This document shows positions 22,407 to 33,463 of a DNA stretch of 64,000 nt, one piece after another. The first letter of the stretch is position 1. Every line of letters starts with the position of its first letter. The stretch is taken from assembly GCA_018873225.1 (NCBI GenBank), contig JAEILZ010000001.1, positions 372,001 to 436,000 of the forward strand. Direction: 5' to 3'. The stretch comes from [Phialemoniopsis] sp. UDSM-2020. Taxonomy: Eukaryota; Ascomycota; Sordariomycetes; Thyridiales; Thyridiaceae. Under the pieces are notes generated by a model. That model was not told the DNA's origin. It did not search any database and was given only the letters and a program-made list of their open reading frames with translations. The position numbers were made by a program, and so were the translations under genes.

Positions 22407-23632
22407 GCTACATGCGCGCTCGTGTGTTCCTTTAAAGGTCACCAGAAGCCAACAGCCGCGGGTTTGTGGAACAGATCCGCGTGTTTCGGGATTCTCAGCT
22501 AGGTATTGAGAAGGGTTACCATTGTATCGATACACCTAGTCACTCTTTCGCAATAAAGGCCAGAAGGCACTGCCTGGGCCCGGGCATGACTTCGAACGGC
22601 CTTGCTACAACTTGGATCTTTATTTGCTACTGTCCTACCAGAATTTGCTGTGAGAACACGATTGACGTGCCTTGCTTGCTCTACCAAACTGCGTGAGCTG
22701 ATCATCATGTGAAATGTGCCTGTTTCGATACGGTGCGCGCTGCGCAAGTCAGATCATTACGACACTACAGGAGATGTAGAATTTCAAGAGGATATATATA
22801 TTTCATATCCTTATCTGAGCCTACTAAAGGTAAGACAAACCAGCAGAGTCACCGGGGCTAGTCATCAGGCTCATTTGTGGTCTCCAGCGTCTGACTGGAG
22901 ACAATAGCTGAATATGAAAACACCAACCCGATATGGAAAGTTTATCGTAGTCCTTTCCTTGTGGGTAACCCTGGTCAGCCCCGGGGGCGTTAATAGCAAC
23001 TTCTCTGCTTGAGTGCAGCCTGCTGACATTGCCTGCGGACTTGATTATTGCCTTGTGAACGTTCTTCTCTAAGTCCGATGGTAAATCTACAATAGTTCTG
23101 TAAAAATGCTCCCTGGATGGTCATAGATACTCCATGCTTAGTCAGGCCAAGCAATGGTAGTCAAATCTCAGATAGCTGATCCAAATATCAACCATTTTTG
23201 AAGGTGGCCGGAGCCTGGCGCGTTATGTTTTTTTTTTTTTTTGCGGCATTCTAGCTGACTGGCTGTGATGAAATCGCAACGGTTAATCTGACCCATCCTG
23301 CTCTAGAGTCGGAACCTGTCATCTACCATAAGGCTATCGAGAAACCCCACATCTCTATCTTCAGCTTCCTGATCAATACTCAGTCACATTTCTGTCACTT
23401 TGGACTCACCCGTTCCTCTAAAAGTTGAGACCCCAAAGTTCGCTTCAGAAAGCAACCGAATTACTTGACTTCTCGAATTTTCCCAAATGTCAGCCTCACC
23501 AATTCAGACATTTCATCTCAGTTTCGTTCCAAGTACAGACGAAGATTGCAGTCGCCGTCAAGAAACACTGCACAGCACCTGTATCAGTGGTTGTTCGACA
23601 ATTAGCCCTAATCGCAACTTTCCTCCCCAGCA
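22407..23632. other. Intergenic, with a poly(T) run
   Basis: No gene seen. A T homopolymer of about 15 or more lies near 23228-23242. The right half is the upstream region of the SIMPL-like gene. Confidence 0.45.
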
Positions 23633-24415
23633 ATGGATCTACTCTCTGGAAACACGTTCCGGCTGCACGCCGAGGTCATCCACCGCGTCAAAAATCCCGC
23701 GAATCAAGCCACGGTGATCCTGCACCTGGAAGGCCCAAAACAGCACCAGGCCGCGAGCGCGTACAACCAGGTCATGGATGCCGCGGGCAAAATCGAAGCG
23801 TGCATCGCCGACCACCGTGGCTTGAGAAGCGATCTGTGGGCGGTGATGAACGATCACTTGCGCGACCTCAAGACGAGCTGCAACTACGACGCGCCGGACC
23901 GCGAGCCCAAGTATTCTGCCTCTGCGGATTACCACATCGTATTTCGCAAGTGGGACGTTCTGAACCAGCTCCTGGCCGAGTTTGTCAAGATGCCCAACGT
24001 CACCATCAGCGAGGTCAAGTGGGGCCTGACCAGGGACAAGTTTGGCTCCCTCGAGTACGAGGCTCTGAAGAAGGCTCTGGAGGAGCTCCCTGGCAAAGCG
24101 CACTCGGCGGCGAAAAAAGCCATGGCATGTCGCACGGGTCAGGCCGAGTCGGGTCAGCCCGAGTGGCGACTGGAACCAATCATAATCAACTCGAGGCCTG
24201 GCCCGACCATCTTGGCCCTTCGGGACCTGGGCGAGTCGAACAACGAGACCAAGGCGGTCGAGCCCATCAGCCCAGGCAAGAGAAAGTGCTCGGGTGGCGT
24301 TCCGAGAATGAAGTTCTTACCGCCCGAGATGGTCGTCAGCGTCCGGGTTGAGGGGGAGTTTGAGGCGCGGATGGATCTTGTCAGCATGTTGGCTATGGAC
24401 AAGAAGCAGGAGTGA
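23633..24415 (+). CDS. SIMPL (DUF541)-like protein
   Basis: Single exon, 260 aa, cytosolic by absence of a signal peptide. The opening FRLHAEVIHRVKNPANQATV followed by LHLEGPKQHQAASAYNQVMD resembles the first strands and helix of the SIMPL fold. The end, VVSVRVEGEFEARMDL, matches the closing strand in which the family repeats a V.G.GE.EA.PD-like motif. SIMPL proteins are mostly uncharacterised; some bacterial and mammalian members are linked to signalling or outer-membrane stress. The assignment is by motif resemblance only. Confidence 0.6.
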   Translation: MDLLSGNTFRLHAEVIHRVKNPANQATVILHLEGPKQHQAASAYNQVMDAAGKIEACIADHRGLRSDLWAVMNDHLRDLKTSCNYDAPDREPKYSASADYHIVFRKWDVLNQLLAEFVKMPNVTISEVKWGLTRDKFGSLEYEALKKALEELPGKAHSAAKKAMACRTGQAESGQPEWRLEPIIINSRPGPTILALRDLGESNNETKAVEPISPGKRKCSGGVPRMKFLPPEMVVSVRVEGEFEARMDLVSMLAMDKKQE

Positions 24416-25566
24416 GTCCAGCTCAGGTCCCTGGAGAGCTGGAGAAGAAGAAAACTACGCGAATTGTGGAGGTTTGAATGATATTTCAAGACCGGATTTG
24501 TTGATGAGTCCAGGATATAAATAATTCCGAGACATTGTATTTTTAGATACCCACGGACGAAGCAATTGTCCACCTGCCCTCCGGGGCTTTTAATGTCATA
24601 ATACTACTCAAAGACCTTGCCGCGGACGTATTTGGGTTCGAATTGTGTCTTATCGAAAATCACTTTGAGAAACGTCTTGTAAGCATTCTGCAAGGCTGTC
24701 GTGAGCCCTTTGCCTCCAGCGATTCCAGAAGCCGCAGCCGACATTGACACCGATCTCGGGTATGTGTTTGGTTATCTGTGCTGAATAGATGCGGTTTCAA
24801 GGCAGACTTCCACCTGCATGGAGGGAGGGCACTCTAGATAACCCCTGACAATGACGGAGAACAGGTGACGTTGAAGCTGGGCACAGATGCATGGATGTTT
24901 TGAGGCTTGGCGGTTGCTGCAGGTACTTTGGTGTGGGGGGTCCCTGTTTCATTACGCCAATCATGACGAGAGTGTTTGGAGATTGGCCTTCGTTGATTGG
25001 GCAAAGTAGGTGGATCTTCGCCCGGGATCAGGCGGGCGACGTCATGAATGCCCCAGATTTCTAGGTTGAGGGTGGGGCCAGATAGGGTAATAGCGCGAAT
25101 GGCGGGCTCTTCAGTGGGTTCTGACAGGTGTTCCAGGCCATTTCTCAGTCCATTTCTTGCCGGATGCAGTAAGTAATGAACCCTCCAGGGCGGGATATCT
25201 GCCTACCAAGATACCCTAAAACTTAGGGTTTTCGTTTCACAGAGAGGGGCTTGGAAGGGGGGACACCTGACCGCCCTGCTCTGGTCTGGTCTTCATCTCT
25301 GTACTCCCCAACCAAGCAAGCCACACCATTCCTGTCCAGTCTTGCTTTGTGACTACTCGTGTCTCCCCACTCCAGGGCTACTAGACTACTTAAGTACTTA
25401 GCTAGTTCGACGACATCTCCTCACTCCATCCTCGACTGACCGCTCCTTCTTCCTTCTTTCTCTACCATTCCTGTCATCTTCCGAAATCAGGACAGCTCAA
25501 CATCACCAACCAACCACTATAACACACACCCATCACATCGAGCATCACCACCATCAATCAACAACC
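24416..25566. other. Promoter region of the CP-motif gene
   Basis: No gene seen. It contains a perfect telomere-like inverted repeat at 25213-25229 and long pyrimidine-rich stretches (25430-25566) typical of well-expressed fungal promoters and leaders. Confidence 0.5.
25213..25229. repeat. ACCCTAA / TTAGGGT inverted repeat (telobox-like)
   Basis: ACCCTAA at 25213-25219 and its exact complement TTAGGGT at 25223-25229 are separated by three bases. It lies about 340 bp upstream of the CP-motif ORF. The unit is identical to fungal telomere repeats but only one copy per arm is present, so it is more likely a protein-binding dyad than a telomere relic. Confidence 0.6.
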
Positions 25567-26040
25567 ATGGCCTCCACCGACTCCAAGCCCCAGGTCTGCC
25601 CCGTCGTCGGCACGACCAACTCTGTCCTCCCGCCCGACCACCCGGACGTCGACCTCTCCAAGTCGGGCCAGACCTGCCCCGTCGTCGGCGCCTCGACCGA
25701 CCACCACCACAACCTGCACAGGCACCCGGACGTCGCGCACCCGCTCGCCCAGACGACGCCCGCCACGCACCACCCGGACGCCCAGGCCTGCCCCGCGCTG
25801 CGCAAGGCCGTCGACGAGCCGGCGGCCAAGCAGATGGACGACGACATCTGCCCCGTCGTCGGCACCGCGACGACGATCCTGCCGCCGGACCACCCGAGCA
25901 CCGAGGGCAAGGGGGACGACGCCGAGTGCCCTGTCACCAAGGCGCGCGTCGGCCACCACAAGGGCAAGGTCTCGGGCCATCCTGATGTCAGCCATGCCAA
26001 GGACGGCGCTGTCTGCCCTGTTGTGGGTGCTAGGGCTTGA
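25567..26040 (+). CDS. CP-motif repeat protein (CPVVG repeats), unknown function
   Basis: Single exon, 157 aa, strongly codon-biased toward C-ending codons, with no signal peptide or membrane segment. All six cysteines (11, 37, 75, 95, 121, 150) are followed by proline. Four of them are in exact CPVVG motifs (11, 37, 95, 150), plus CPAL and CPVT. Each CP unit is associated with a His-Pro element (DHPDV, RHPDV, HHPDA, DHPST, GHPDV). Residues 11-28 and 95-112 form an internal duplication (CPVVG..LPPDHP), and a HHH run lies near residue 46. CP dipeptides are the core of heme regulatory motifs, as in Hap1, so heme or metal sensing is a reasonable hypothesis. No family with known function was recognised. 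Confidence 0.85.
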   Translation: MASTDSKPQVCPVVGTTNSVLPPDHPDVDLSKSGQTCPVVGASTDHHHNLHRHPDVAHPLAQTTPATHHPDAQACPALRKAVDEPAAKQMDDDICPVVGTATTILPPDHPSTEGKGDDAECPVTKARVGHHKGKVSGHPDVSHAKDGAVCPVVGARA

Positions 26041-26326
26041 ATACTGGCGGGCAGGTGATGGATGATATGGATTTTGGTTTGCGTGTTGGGTTTGGGACAA
26101 TGCAGACTGTATTTATACATGTTGACTTGACACGGGACGGCGATCTGGTTGAGTCTTGAGTACTGTATACCGCAATTGAGGTGGTGGTTTCTGTCCACGC
26201 TCGACGTGAATCGAGCAATGGACGAGATCATTCGTCTCCCACATTGAGATGACCGCAATGACGACATGCCCTTGAATCAGGGATGCAAATTCCTCTGCCA
26301 AATCGCAATGATATACTCATAGCTCA

Positions 26327-28062
26327 CTAAACATGCGTGCTCCCAGACAAACCCTTCCAGAAGCTACATCTGGCATACTCATGCCTGCCCACAACCTCCA
26401 TGGCCGTCGCATTTGTCTGCAACCTCAGCCTCCGTCCCCCACACCCGAACTTCTCCCATCTCACCAGCTCACCATCATCATATACTGCATCCAGATTGCC
26501 ACCCGTCACCGCAAAATCAGTCCAGTACCTCTGCACCTGCCCTACAATCCCCCTGTTCGCCCCGCCGGCGCCGTAGCTCGTCGCCCCCGGCAGCGCGACG
26601 TAGCTCGCCGCGTACTCGGGCCCCCACACCGCCTGCACCTCCCACGTGTGCGGCACGACGTAGCCCGCAGCCAGCATCGCCGCGTCCACCACGCCGTCGC
26701 GGAAGATGTACGTCCGCACCCCGCTTCCCGCGAGCCCGGACGCGAAGTCGAGCGCCCGGCACGCGTACCCTGCGTCCCCGTACATGGCGGCCGTGCGGTA
26801 GTACAGCGGCGCTACGGGGACTTGGACGCCTGGGTACGTGCGCGGGACGTCGGCGTAGAGAGTGTCTGCGGCGCGGGCTATGTCGGCTGCTGACAGATCT
26901 GGGTACTGCGCTTGCAGGAACGCGAATACGTCGGCTTGGGTACGGGACGCGTTCTGCGGGACGAAGAGGGTGCCTTCTGTGTGCGAGGAGCCTATCATCA
27001 TCGGCCGGTGGCGGGAGAAGTTGCCCGACGCGAGCATGGCGTGGGGCGTATCGGCGAAGAGCTTGTCGTCTATGACGGGGCCGTAGGGGAAGAGAGGTAA
27101 GGATGGCTGGCCTGGGGCAGGGCGGCCGATATTCGCGGCTTGAAAGGTGTTTGAGTCTAGGTTGCGCAGGCAAGTGAGGCTATCGCAGCCTGTGGCGTTG
27201 AGCAGCTGGTGGTATTGGAACTCGACATCTTCCACGTCTCGGAGGGGCGGCATGTAAGGCGCGGCCGCGATGCCGGCTTGCCAGTCGACGTCGTCCTGCG
27301 CGGGAGGGCTGCCGCCGTACGCCAGGGTGTGCAGCAGGATGCTCCCTGCGCCGACTGAGGTGCCGAACAACGTGATGCGTGCCGGGTCCCCGCCGAACTG
27401 GACGATGTGATCTCGCACCCATCGCATTGCCGCACGCTGGTCCATCAGTCCCACGTTCAGGTTGCCCTCGGCCGCGAGGTCCCTGCTGGCGAGGAAGCCG
27501 TGCGGACCGACTCGATAGTTGAAAGTGACGATGATGACTTGGTGGCCGCTGGCCTCGATGAGACCAGTGCCGTTGTAGTTTGGGTTGAAGAGCTGCACAA
27601 AGGCGCCGCCTTGGATCCAGAGCATGACGGGGAGTCGGGTGGCATTGGAAGGGGCGTACACGTCGATGAAGAGGCAGTCTTCGGAGGCGGGGAGGGTCAC
27701 GGAGCCGAATGCTAGACCTTGGACGCCGTAGCATATGGGACCGTGCTGTAGGAGTTTAACGGCGTTGTCAGTGTGCGTACTGGAGTTGTATTTGTAGGTT
27801 GAACGAAGAATCAACGCCAACTTACCTCCTTTGCTTGAATCACGCCAATCTCTTGTTTGGGCTGCTTGGCCTGCCGAAAACGATTGTTTCCTACGGGCGG
27901 TGCCGCATATCGCATGCCGAGGAACTGATTGATGCCGTTTTCTAGGGCTGTTCCTTCGTAGGTAGCATAGCTCAGGTCGACCTGTGCATCGGTGGCCACT
28001 GCATGGCCAACCGACGCACAGAGGAGAGCCGCTCTCAGAAAGTTAGGAACTGAGATGTGCAT
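26327..28062 (-). CDS. Secreted type-B carboxylesterase/lipase
   Basis: Two exons (27826-28062, 26327-27745) encode 551 aa. A signal peptide covers about residues 1-23 (LRAALLCASVGHAVA-TD). The alpha/beta-hydrolase core shows the oxyanion strand WIQGGAF. The nucleophile elbow GTSVG carries Ser209, where most relatives have GESAG. Glu336 lies in SSHTEG and the catalytic His445 in VPHTWE, so the triad is complete. SEDCLFIDVYAP is the type-B signature. It should hydrolyse carboxyl esters outside the cell; the substrate is unknown. It is convergent with the CP-motif gene. Confidence 0.92.
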
Positions 28063-28880
28063 ATTGCCTTCGCAGTAAGGGCCAACAAACTTGATTAAGC
28101 AGAGTGTGGAAGATTTACTGGGAAAGATCAAGTTGAACGAGCTTTAAAATAGACATTCCGGAACAGCGACCGCAAGGGCTTTTGCTGATAGGTAATGGTA
28201 CTCTTATTTGTCACAATTTCCTGGTTTACATAACTTTGCGGAACTATCCCGTCTTGTATGCTGGTTCAACGGTTGTCGGATGCGGCGATGACAAAGCAGG
28301 TTGTGGAGTGAGATTATTCAGATGCGGGTGGATTCCGCCCTGCCAGCCTGCTTATGTGACGTGAACAGCCCTCATCGTCGAGACGGAGGTCAAAACACAA
28401 AGGAGAATTTGGACTTTTAGATCTATGTCTGATTGATCACAAGGATTTCCTTTGTTTCTTGTTTTCTTTTTCTTCTTTTCCCAGCACAAAATGGACTTGG
28501 TTCTGTACTTGTTGAGGTGGGCGAGTCTGGAGCTGTGCAGTCGTCCGCAAGATACAAGAACCACTCTAGATCTACACATCAGATGAACCCACTCGTTATT
28601 CCGAATCCATAGATGATACATTGGCGAAAATGGAGTGAGGACAGCTTCAAATTATGCGGGGGGATATTGCAAGTGACGTTGTCATGTCTTCAAAGGTACA
28701 TGTCACGCGCCGCACCTGATTGGTCAGGCGGATTCTGGATTCTCTTCTCCGCAACCCCACCACCGCACCGCTTTTTTTCTGCTCCGGCTTCCCACCATTG
28801 CCATGACGCAAAGATTGCTGCTGCAAGAGGCACCCCAACAGCCATCCCTCTAGTTCAATGCCGTTGTCTCGGGACTAGCA
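28063..28880. other. Divergent promoter region (carboxylesterase / bZIP)
   Basis: About 0.8 kb with no gene recognised. It contains T/C-rich tracts near 28450-28480 and 28760-28780. Confidence 0.45.
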
Positions 28881-29589
28881 ATGCCGAGAAAGGTAAGCTC
28901 TCCCCCCCTTCCCACCGCTTCACACCGTTTTATGCAATGATGGTCCAAGGCTGATCCTGCCAACACACCAGCTCAAGACGGAAGAGTCGGTGGTCCAGAA
29001 CCGCGACAGCCAGCGCCGGTCGCGCGCCCGGCAGCGCGAGCTGATGGAGCAGATGCGCGCCAAGGTCGACGAGTACGAGCGCCGCGGCGTGGCGGCGTCG
29101 CTCGAGATGCAGCGTGTCGCCCGCGCCGTTGCCGCGGAGAACCGGGCCCTGCGCCTCATGCTCGCGCAGCGAGGCGTGTCAGATGCCGAGATCGACGCGT
29201 TCATCACGTCGGGTGGCGCAGACGTGAATGGCTCGCAGGCTCACGACTCCACGGAGTCGAAAGTCATGCTTCGGGCGTCGCCTGGTCCTGCCAAGATTGG
29301 TCAAAGCCCGTCTGAGACGAGCGATGATAGTGAACATACGAGGCGTGACCCCAGCCTTGTCGATGACAAAGGGTCGATGGAAGCGAGGTCATCGCGGCCT
29401 AGAGAAGAAAGGCCAGACTCCTCCGCCGACCTTTTGGAGACGCCATGCGATGCTGCAGCCGAGATCATCTCCGGCATCTACGGCCGCGCACACGCCGCCG
29501 AAGCGCTGGTCGCTTTGGGTTGCACGCACGCGCCTAACTGCCGGGTCAAGAACTCGAGTCTCTTTCAGCTACTTGATAATACAGGATGA
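28881..29589 (+). CDS. Fungal bZIP transcription factor
   Basis: A 12-nt first exon (28881-28892, MPRK) is spliced by a GTAAGC..CAG intron to exon 2 (28972-29589), giving 209 aa. An in-frame TAG just upstream fixes the ATG at 28881. The basic region VQNRDSQRRSRARQREL starts at about residue 11 and keeps N-x7-R, followed by a coiled coil (EQMRAKVDEYERRGV.., AAENRALRLMLAQRGV). The C-terminal block CDAAAEIISGIY..LGC..CRVKNSSLFQLLD is typical of a common small-bZIP family in filamentous fungi. It is a nuclear regulator with unknown targets. It is convergent with the SDR at 29730-30666. Confidence 0.88.
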
Positions 29590-29729
29590 AGAGCAAGTTT
29601 CGCAGGCAACAACTTCACGCGGTTTCCTTGCCCCCAACTGGTCCATCGGCGCGCATGCACCAGTCAAAGGCCGCTAAGGCACAGACAGTGTACAAAGGAG
29701 GCAGACGCCATACATGCTTGTTCAACCTT

Positions 29730-30666
29730 CTACCGATCAACACCACGCAGATTAATCCTAAGAAGAGAGGAATCCTCGATCTCTTTTGCGCGCGACTTGA
29801 GCTCGTCGACATCCCAATTCACCCAGACATAGCGGTCCTTCAAGAATCTGGCCTCATCAGAAGCAAGCCAGACAAGGAAACTACCGGGAAGCTCAGCTGA
29901 ATCTCAAGATTAGCTGCAATTCTTATTTCAAGAATGAGGGGGCTCTAGGCCACTAACCTTCATCCATGGGCGGTGCCACGCCATGCTTGGTATTCATCGC
30001 CGAAGCGACCACACCAGGCTGGATGCTAACAATGTGCATCTCCGGGTTCTCAAACTGGAGGTACTCGAACATTTTCGCAGTGGCCAGCTTGGTCGCGGCA
30101 TACGCCCACGTGCCTCCGGGCAGGGCCGGCAAGTGTCCGATGCCCGACGAGATGTTGAAGATCTTGACGTCAGGCGCCGCGTGCGGCACCGCGGCCTGTA
30201 CGAGGTTGAGCGGGCCTAGGATATTGATGTCGAGGCCCTCGCGGATGCTCTGCTCCGCCGACTCGAGCACGCTACTGGTGTCGGGGAGGATCCCGGCGTT
30301 GCTGACGAGCACGTCGATCTTGGCCCCATCGGTCTTCTGCGCGAAGCTGGCTAGCGCGGCTTCCACGCTGCCGCGCTTGCTGACGTCGGCGGTCTCAAAC
30401 AGTACCGTGGTATTGCCCTGCGGGTTGGCGGCGCGGATCTGCTCGGCGGCCGCCTTCAAGACCTCAGCGCGGCGGCCGAGGATGGCGACCGTCTTGGCGC
30501 CGGCCTGGGCGAAGGCGGTGGAGATGGCGAGGCCGATGCCGATGCCACCGCCCGTCACGACGACGAACTTGCCCGCCGCGCTGAGCTCCGGGCGGGTCGG
30601 GGAGATCTGCGGGTAGGGCTTGGAGTGCCAGGTCTTGGTGAAAGACGGGAATTCCCAGTTCGACAT
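29730..30666 (-). CDS. Classical short-chain dehydrogenase/reductase
   Basis: Two exons (29958-30666, 29730-29896) encode 291 aa. The signatures are complete: TGGGIGIG cofactor loop (about residues 38-45), NAG, the Ser in NISSGIG, and YAATK as the catalytic Tyr-Lys pair. The basic Arg in LGRRAE after strand 2 suggests NADPH preference. The C-terminal exon (ELPGSFLVWLASDEARFLKDRYVWVNWDV) is typical of fungal SDRs related to peroxisomal or secondary-metabolite reductases. The substrate is unknown. Its promoter carries a TATA box and three CTCCGC boxes like those near the adjacent Zn2Cys6 and MFS genes. Confidence 0.9.
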
Positions 30667-30760
30667 GATTTCTTTGTATGGCTGATATTACGATGGTAAT
30701 TGGGACTCGATACTGAATCTCAGAGCACTCGATCTAGGCTTGTGTCGGCGGTTGCGAGCC

Positions 30761-30768
30761 TATATATA
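30761..30768 (-). promoter_or_regulatory. TATA box of the SDR gene
   Basis: TATATATA, 95 bp upstream of the SDR ATG at 30666 (minus strand). Confidence 0.5.
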
Positions 30769-30962
30769 GGGGAAGCACGACCTGTACGAATGCCATTTTC
30801 TTCTCATCCAAAGCGGTATATACTGCCATGGGAATAATACGCTGTTGATTATGATATCGACGTCGCTCGACGTCGCGACGGAGTTTAGCAAGTGCTTTGA
30901 TAATTGTCAGTGACGTGATAGATGGCGTTTCCTCCCTGGATGTGTAATGTCGAGTAGTGCAA

Positions 30963-31005
30963 GCTCCGCGCGGGGAGGCTAGGGAGTGCCTCCGCAGCCC
31001 TCCGC
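30963..31005. promoter_or_regulatory. Three CTCCGC boxes upstream of the SDR
   Basis: GCTCCGC at 30963-30969 and exact CCTCCGC at 30989-30995 and 30999-31005, all on the plus strand, about 300-340 bp upstream of the SDR ATG. The same heptamer is clustered in the promoter region at 33464-33743. The half-site CGGAG is compatible with a Zn2Cys6 target. Confidence 0.5.
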
Positions 31006-31285
31006 GCAGGACAGCGCCCTATTTCGACACCACCACGTATTTTCCTTCAGCCAGCGCTAATAACGGACTACTTAATGCGGACCTTACAAGACCTTTTATT
31101 TGTCATATGGAAGGCGAATTTTGTTGATTTATCACCATCACAAGAGCAGGCTAGGAACACCACCCGTCACTCGAGCCTCGAAAATTTGGTTCAGAGACTA
31201 CATTGCATCATGAATCTCTTTTACATGGAAACACAAGCGCCAGGCCCCGTGTAAAATTTTCAATACCTTAGTCTTCCAAGGAATG

Positions 31286-33285
31286 CTAAAAAATGTCAAA
31301 ACTACTAAGCCTCAAAGAAAAAACCTCATCCCGTGTCTTCAGCGCGCTCTGATTAAGCTCGATGCAAGCGCTGCGAACCATGTGCAACTGCCCGTTGTCC
31401 ACAATGTTCTTGCCCCTAGTAGTCAACTCATCCATGAACTGCACAGCATTATTAATCAGCCCCGTGTCCGCCGGGACTCTATCGTCAAGTGGCTGAGCCG
31501 CGTTGTTGGCAGCCAGCAGCGTCGCCGCGGTCAAGTACGGGCAAGTCGTCTCCCTATCGTCCACCAGAGCAAATTGTTAGCAATCTGGTCTCATGCATCG
31601 AGTTCAAGACGTGACCAAAGGAAGAAGATTGCATTTAACTCACCACACCAGCCCATACCCCCTAGGCACCGTCTCAAACAACGTCAGGAAATCCCGCGCG
31701 TCGCGCACGAGCGGTTCCCACTGGCCCGGCAGGCGCAGGCGCCCCGGCCCCGGCCCCGGCCCCGACACGGTTCTGCACGCGCTGCGCAGGTCACGCACCC
31801 ACTGCTCGTTCCACGCGTGCGCCTGGTTGATCATGGTGACGCACGCGAAGCTCGTGGCGTGCAGGACGCAGAGGAACGGCAGACTGCCCGCCGACAACAC
31901 GGTCTTTTGCTGCTGGTCCGCCGCCAGGGCCGCGGGGCCGAACTCGGCGGGCACCGAGGTGCGCTTCCAGTCGTCGAGGGCGCGCGCGAGGCTGTCGAGG
32001 GCGAGGGCGCGCTCGGGCGGCGTGCGGGACTTCGAGCGCGCCGAGTAGAGGTAGTCGTAGATGCCGCCCTGGATGGTGGCGAGGCGGATGCGCGCGAGGA
32101 AAAAGTTTACGCTGGCGTCGCCCGACAGCGTCGTCACCACGCCCGGGCCGGCGGCGGCGTTGGCGTCGTCGTGGCTCGCGGAGGGCTCGGGCATGTCGAT
32201 GTCGATGTCGTCGTCGCGCTGGATGGAGGGCTGGCGGGCGCGCATGCTCAGGTCCTTGTCGAGGATGTAGGCGATGAAGAAGACGTAGGAGTGCTGTCTG
32301 GCGACTTCGGGGTCGAGGTGGCTGGTGGAGGCACGCGTGTGCAGCCCGAGTTCATGGGCCAGGCGCATCGCCGTGGCGATCAGGATCAGAGATGGCTTCA
32401 GGTCCTTGGAGGCCTGTAGCAGAATGATCATGCCCAAGAGGACCTGCACGTTGAGCAGCGCCGTATCGCCAAGAATCATCGCCGATATGACTGATTGGGC
32501 CCTGCTCAGATGGACAAAGGCCAGGTCCTCGCCGCCACTAAGCGTGAAGCCACCAGCCAGATTCTGCTTGTAGGCCAAGGCCAAGACGACGTTGATGGCA
32601 GCCCATGATACCGCATTTCGCTGATGAGGAACGGCGTACCAGTCATGCACCTGCTTGAGCAAAGTCTTGGGATTAAACAAGGGCATAACGGAGTTGAAGC
32701 TGTCGAGAAAGACGCGGATGGCGGGCATGACCTCGCGAAAAGGCGGCAGGTTCATGGCGGGTGGCTCTGAGCCAGATAACGGGGTGTCTGTCCTGTCTGA
32801 TGTGGCTGCGACTGCGGGTACGAACGGCGTGGGAGACATAGGCGTAGACTTGGAGCGCGCCACGACCGACGACACGGGAGAGCGTTGCTGCTCCGGCCGC
32901 TGGAGCGCAGCCTCCTTGCCTTGCGTTTCTTCAAGACGTTGCGTCAAGTCAGCCACTTGGGCCTGTAACTTTTCTACGAACGAAAGCATGTTGGGCATCC
33001 CCGAAGCTGTCTCGATGGCGGCGGCGGGGGCAGCCGGTCGCCTCCGAGTCCGGTGCCGGGGTCGGGACGGACGGCTCGGGGCCGCATATGTGCATTCAAA
33101 GGCATTTGTAATGCAGTAAGAGCAGCATGGACTCTGGCGATCGCATTTGATCTTTCGCAAGTAACACTTATCGCATGTCTTTTGATGAAGAGCCCCGGAA
33201 CGCGGGCCTGCGAGTTAGCGAGGGATACGCCGGTAGACTGATGCGGCGCATGGCTTACCTTCCTCAGGGGCGGCGGTGCCTCCAT
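31286..33285 (-). CDS. Zn2Cys6 transcription factor (regulator of neighbouring SDR/MFS?)
   Basis: The preferred model has three exons (33259-33285, 31644-33178, 31286-31553) and 609 aa, with the N-terminus MEAPPPLRK|TCDKCYLRKIKC. The zinc cluster is CDKCYLRKIKC..PCCSYCITNAFEC. A coiled-coil linker follows (VEKLQAQVADLTQRLEETQ), then a fungal_trans domain. The C-terminal exon continues WETTCPYLTAATLL. The first intron is ambiguous: the acceptor AAAAG (33179) keeps the short start in frame, whereas the better-looking CTCGCAG (33208) needs a start in another frame, reaching Met at 33502. It is divergent from the MFS gene, with CCTCCGC boxes between. Confidence 0.85.
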
Positions 33286-33463
33286 CGTTCCGTAAAATGC
33301 CTCGGTTCAGGACACCGCTGAGGCTCCGCTGGTATAGCAGTGCATGCACGCCGCGAATTGATGGAATTAATTTGATTATAGGGTAAAAATAATTTTCTTT
33401 GTTCGCCCGGATCGGTGGGTGATTGTGTGGTAGGCATCGAGTAATACCGATTGTCCACCGCAG

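Noticed and set aside
31283..32419. 378-codon plus-strand open frame
   Set aside because: Antisense to the fungal_trans domain of the second Zn2Cys6 gene; low-complexity Arg/Ala/Gly content.
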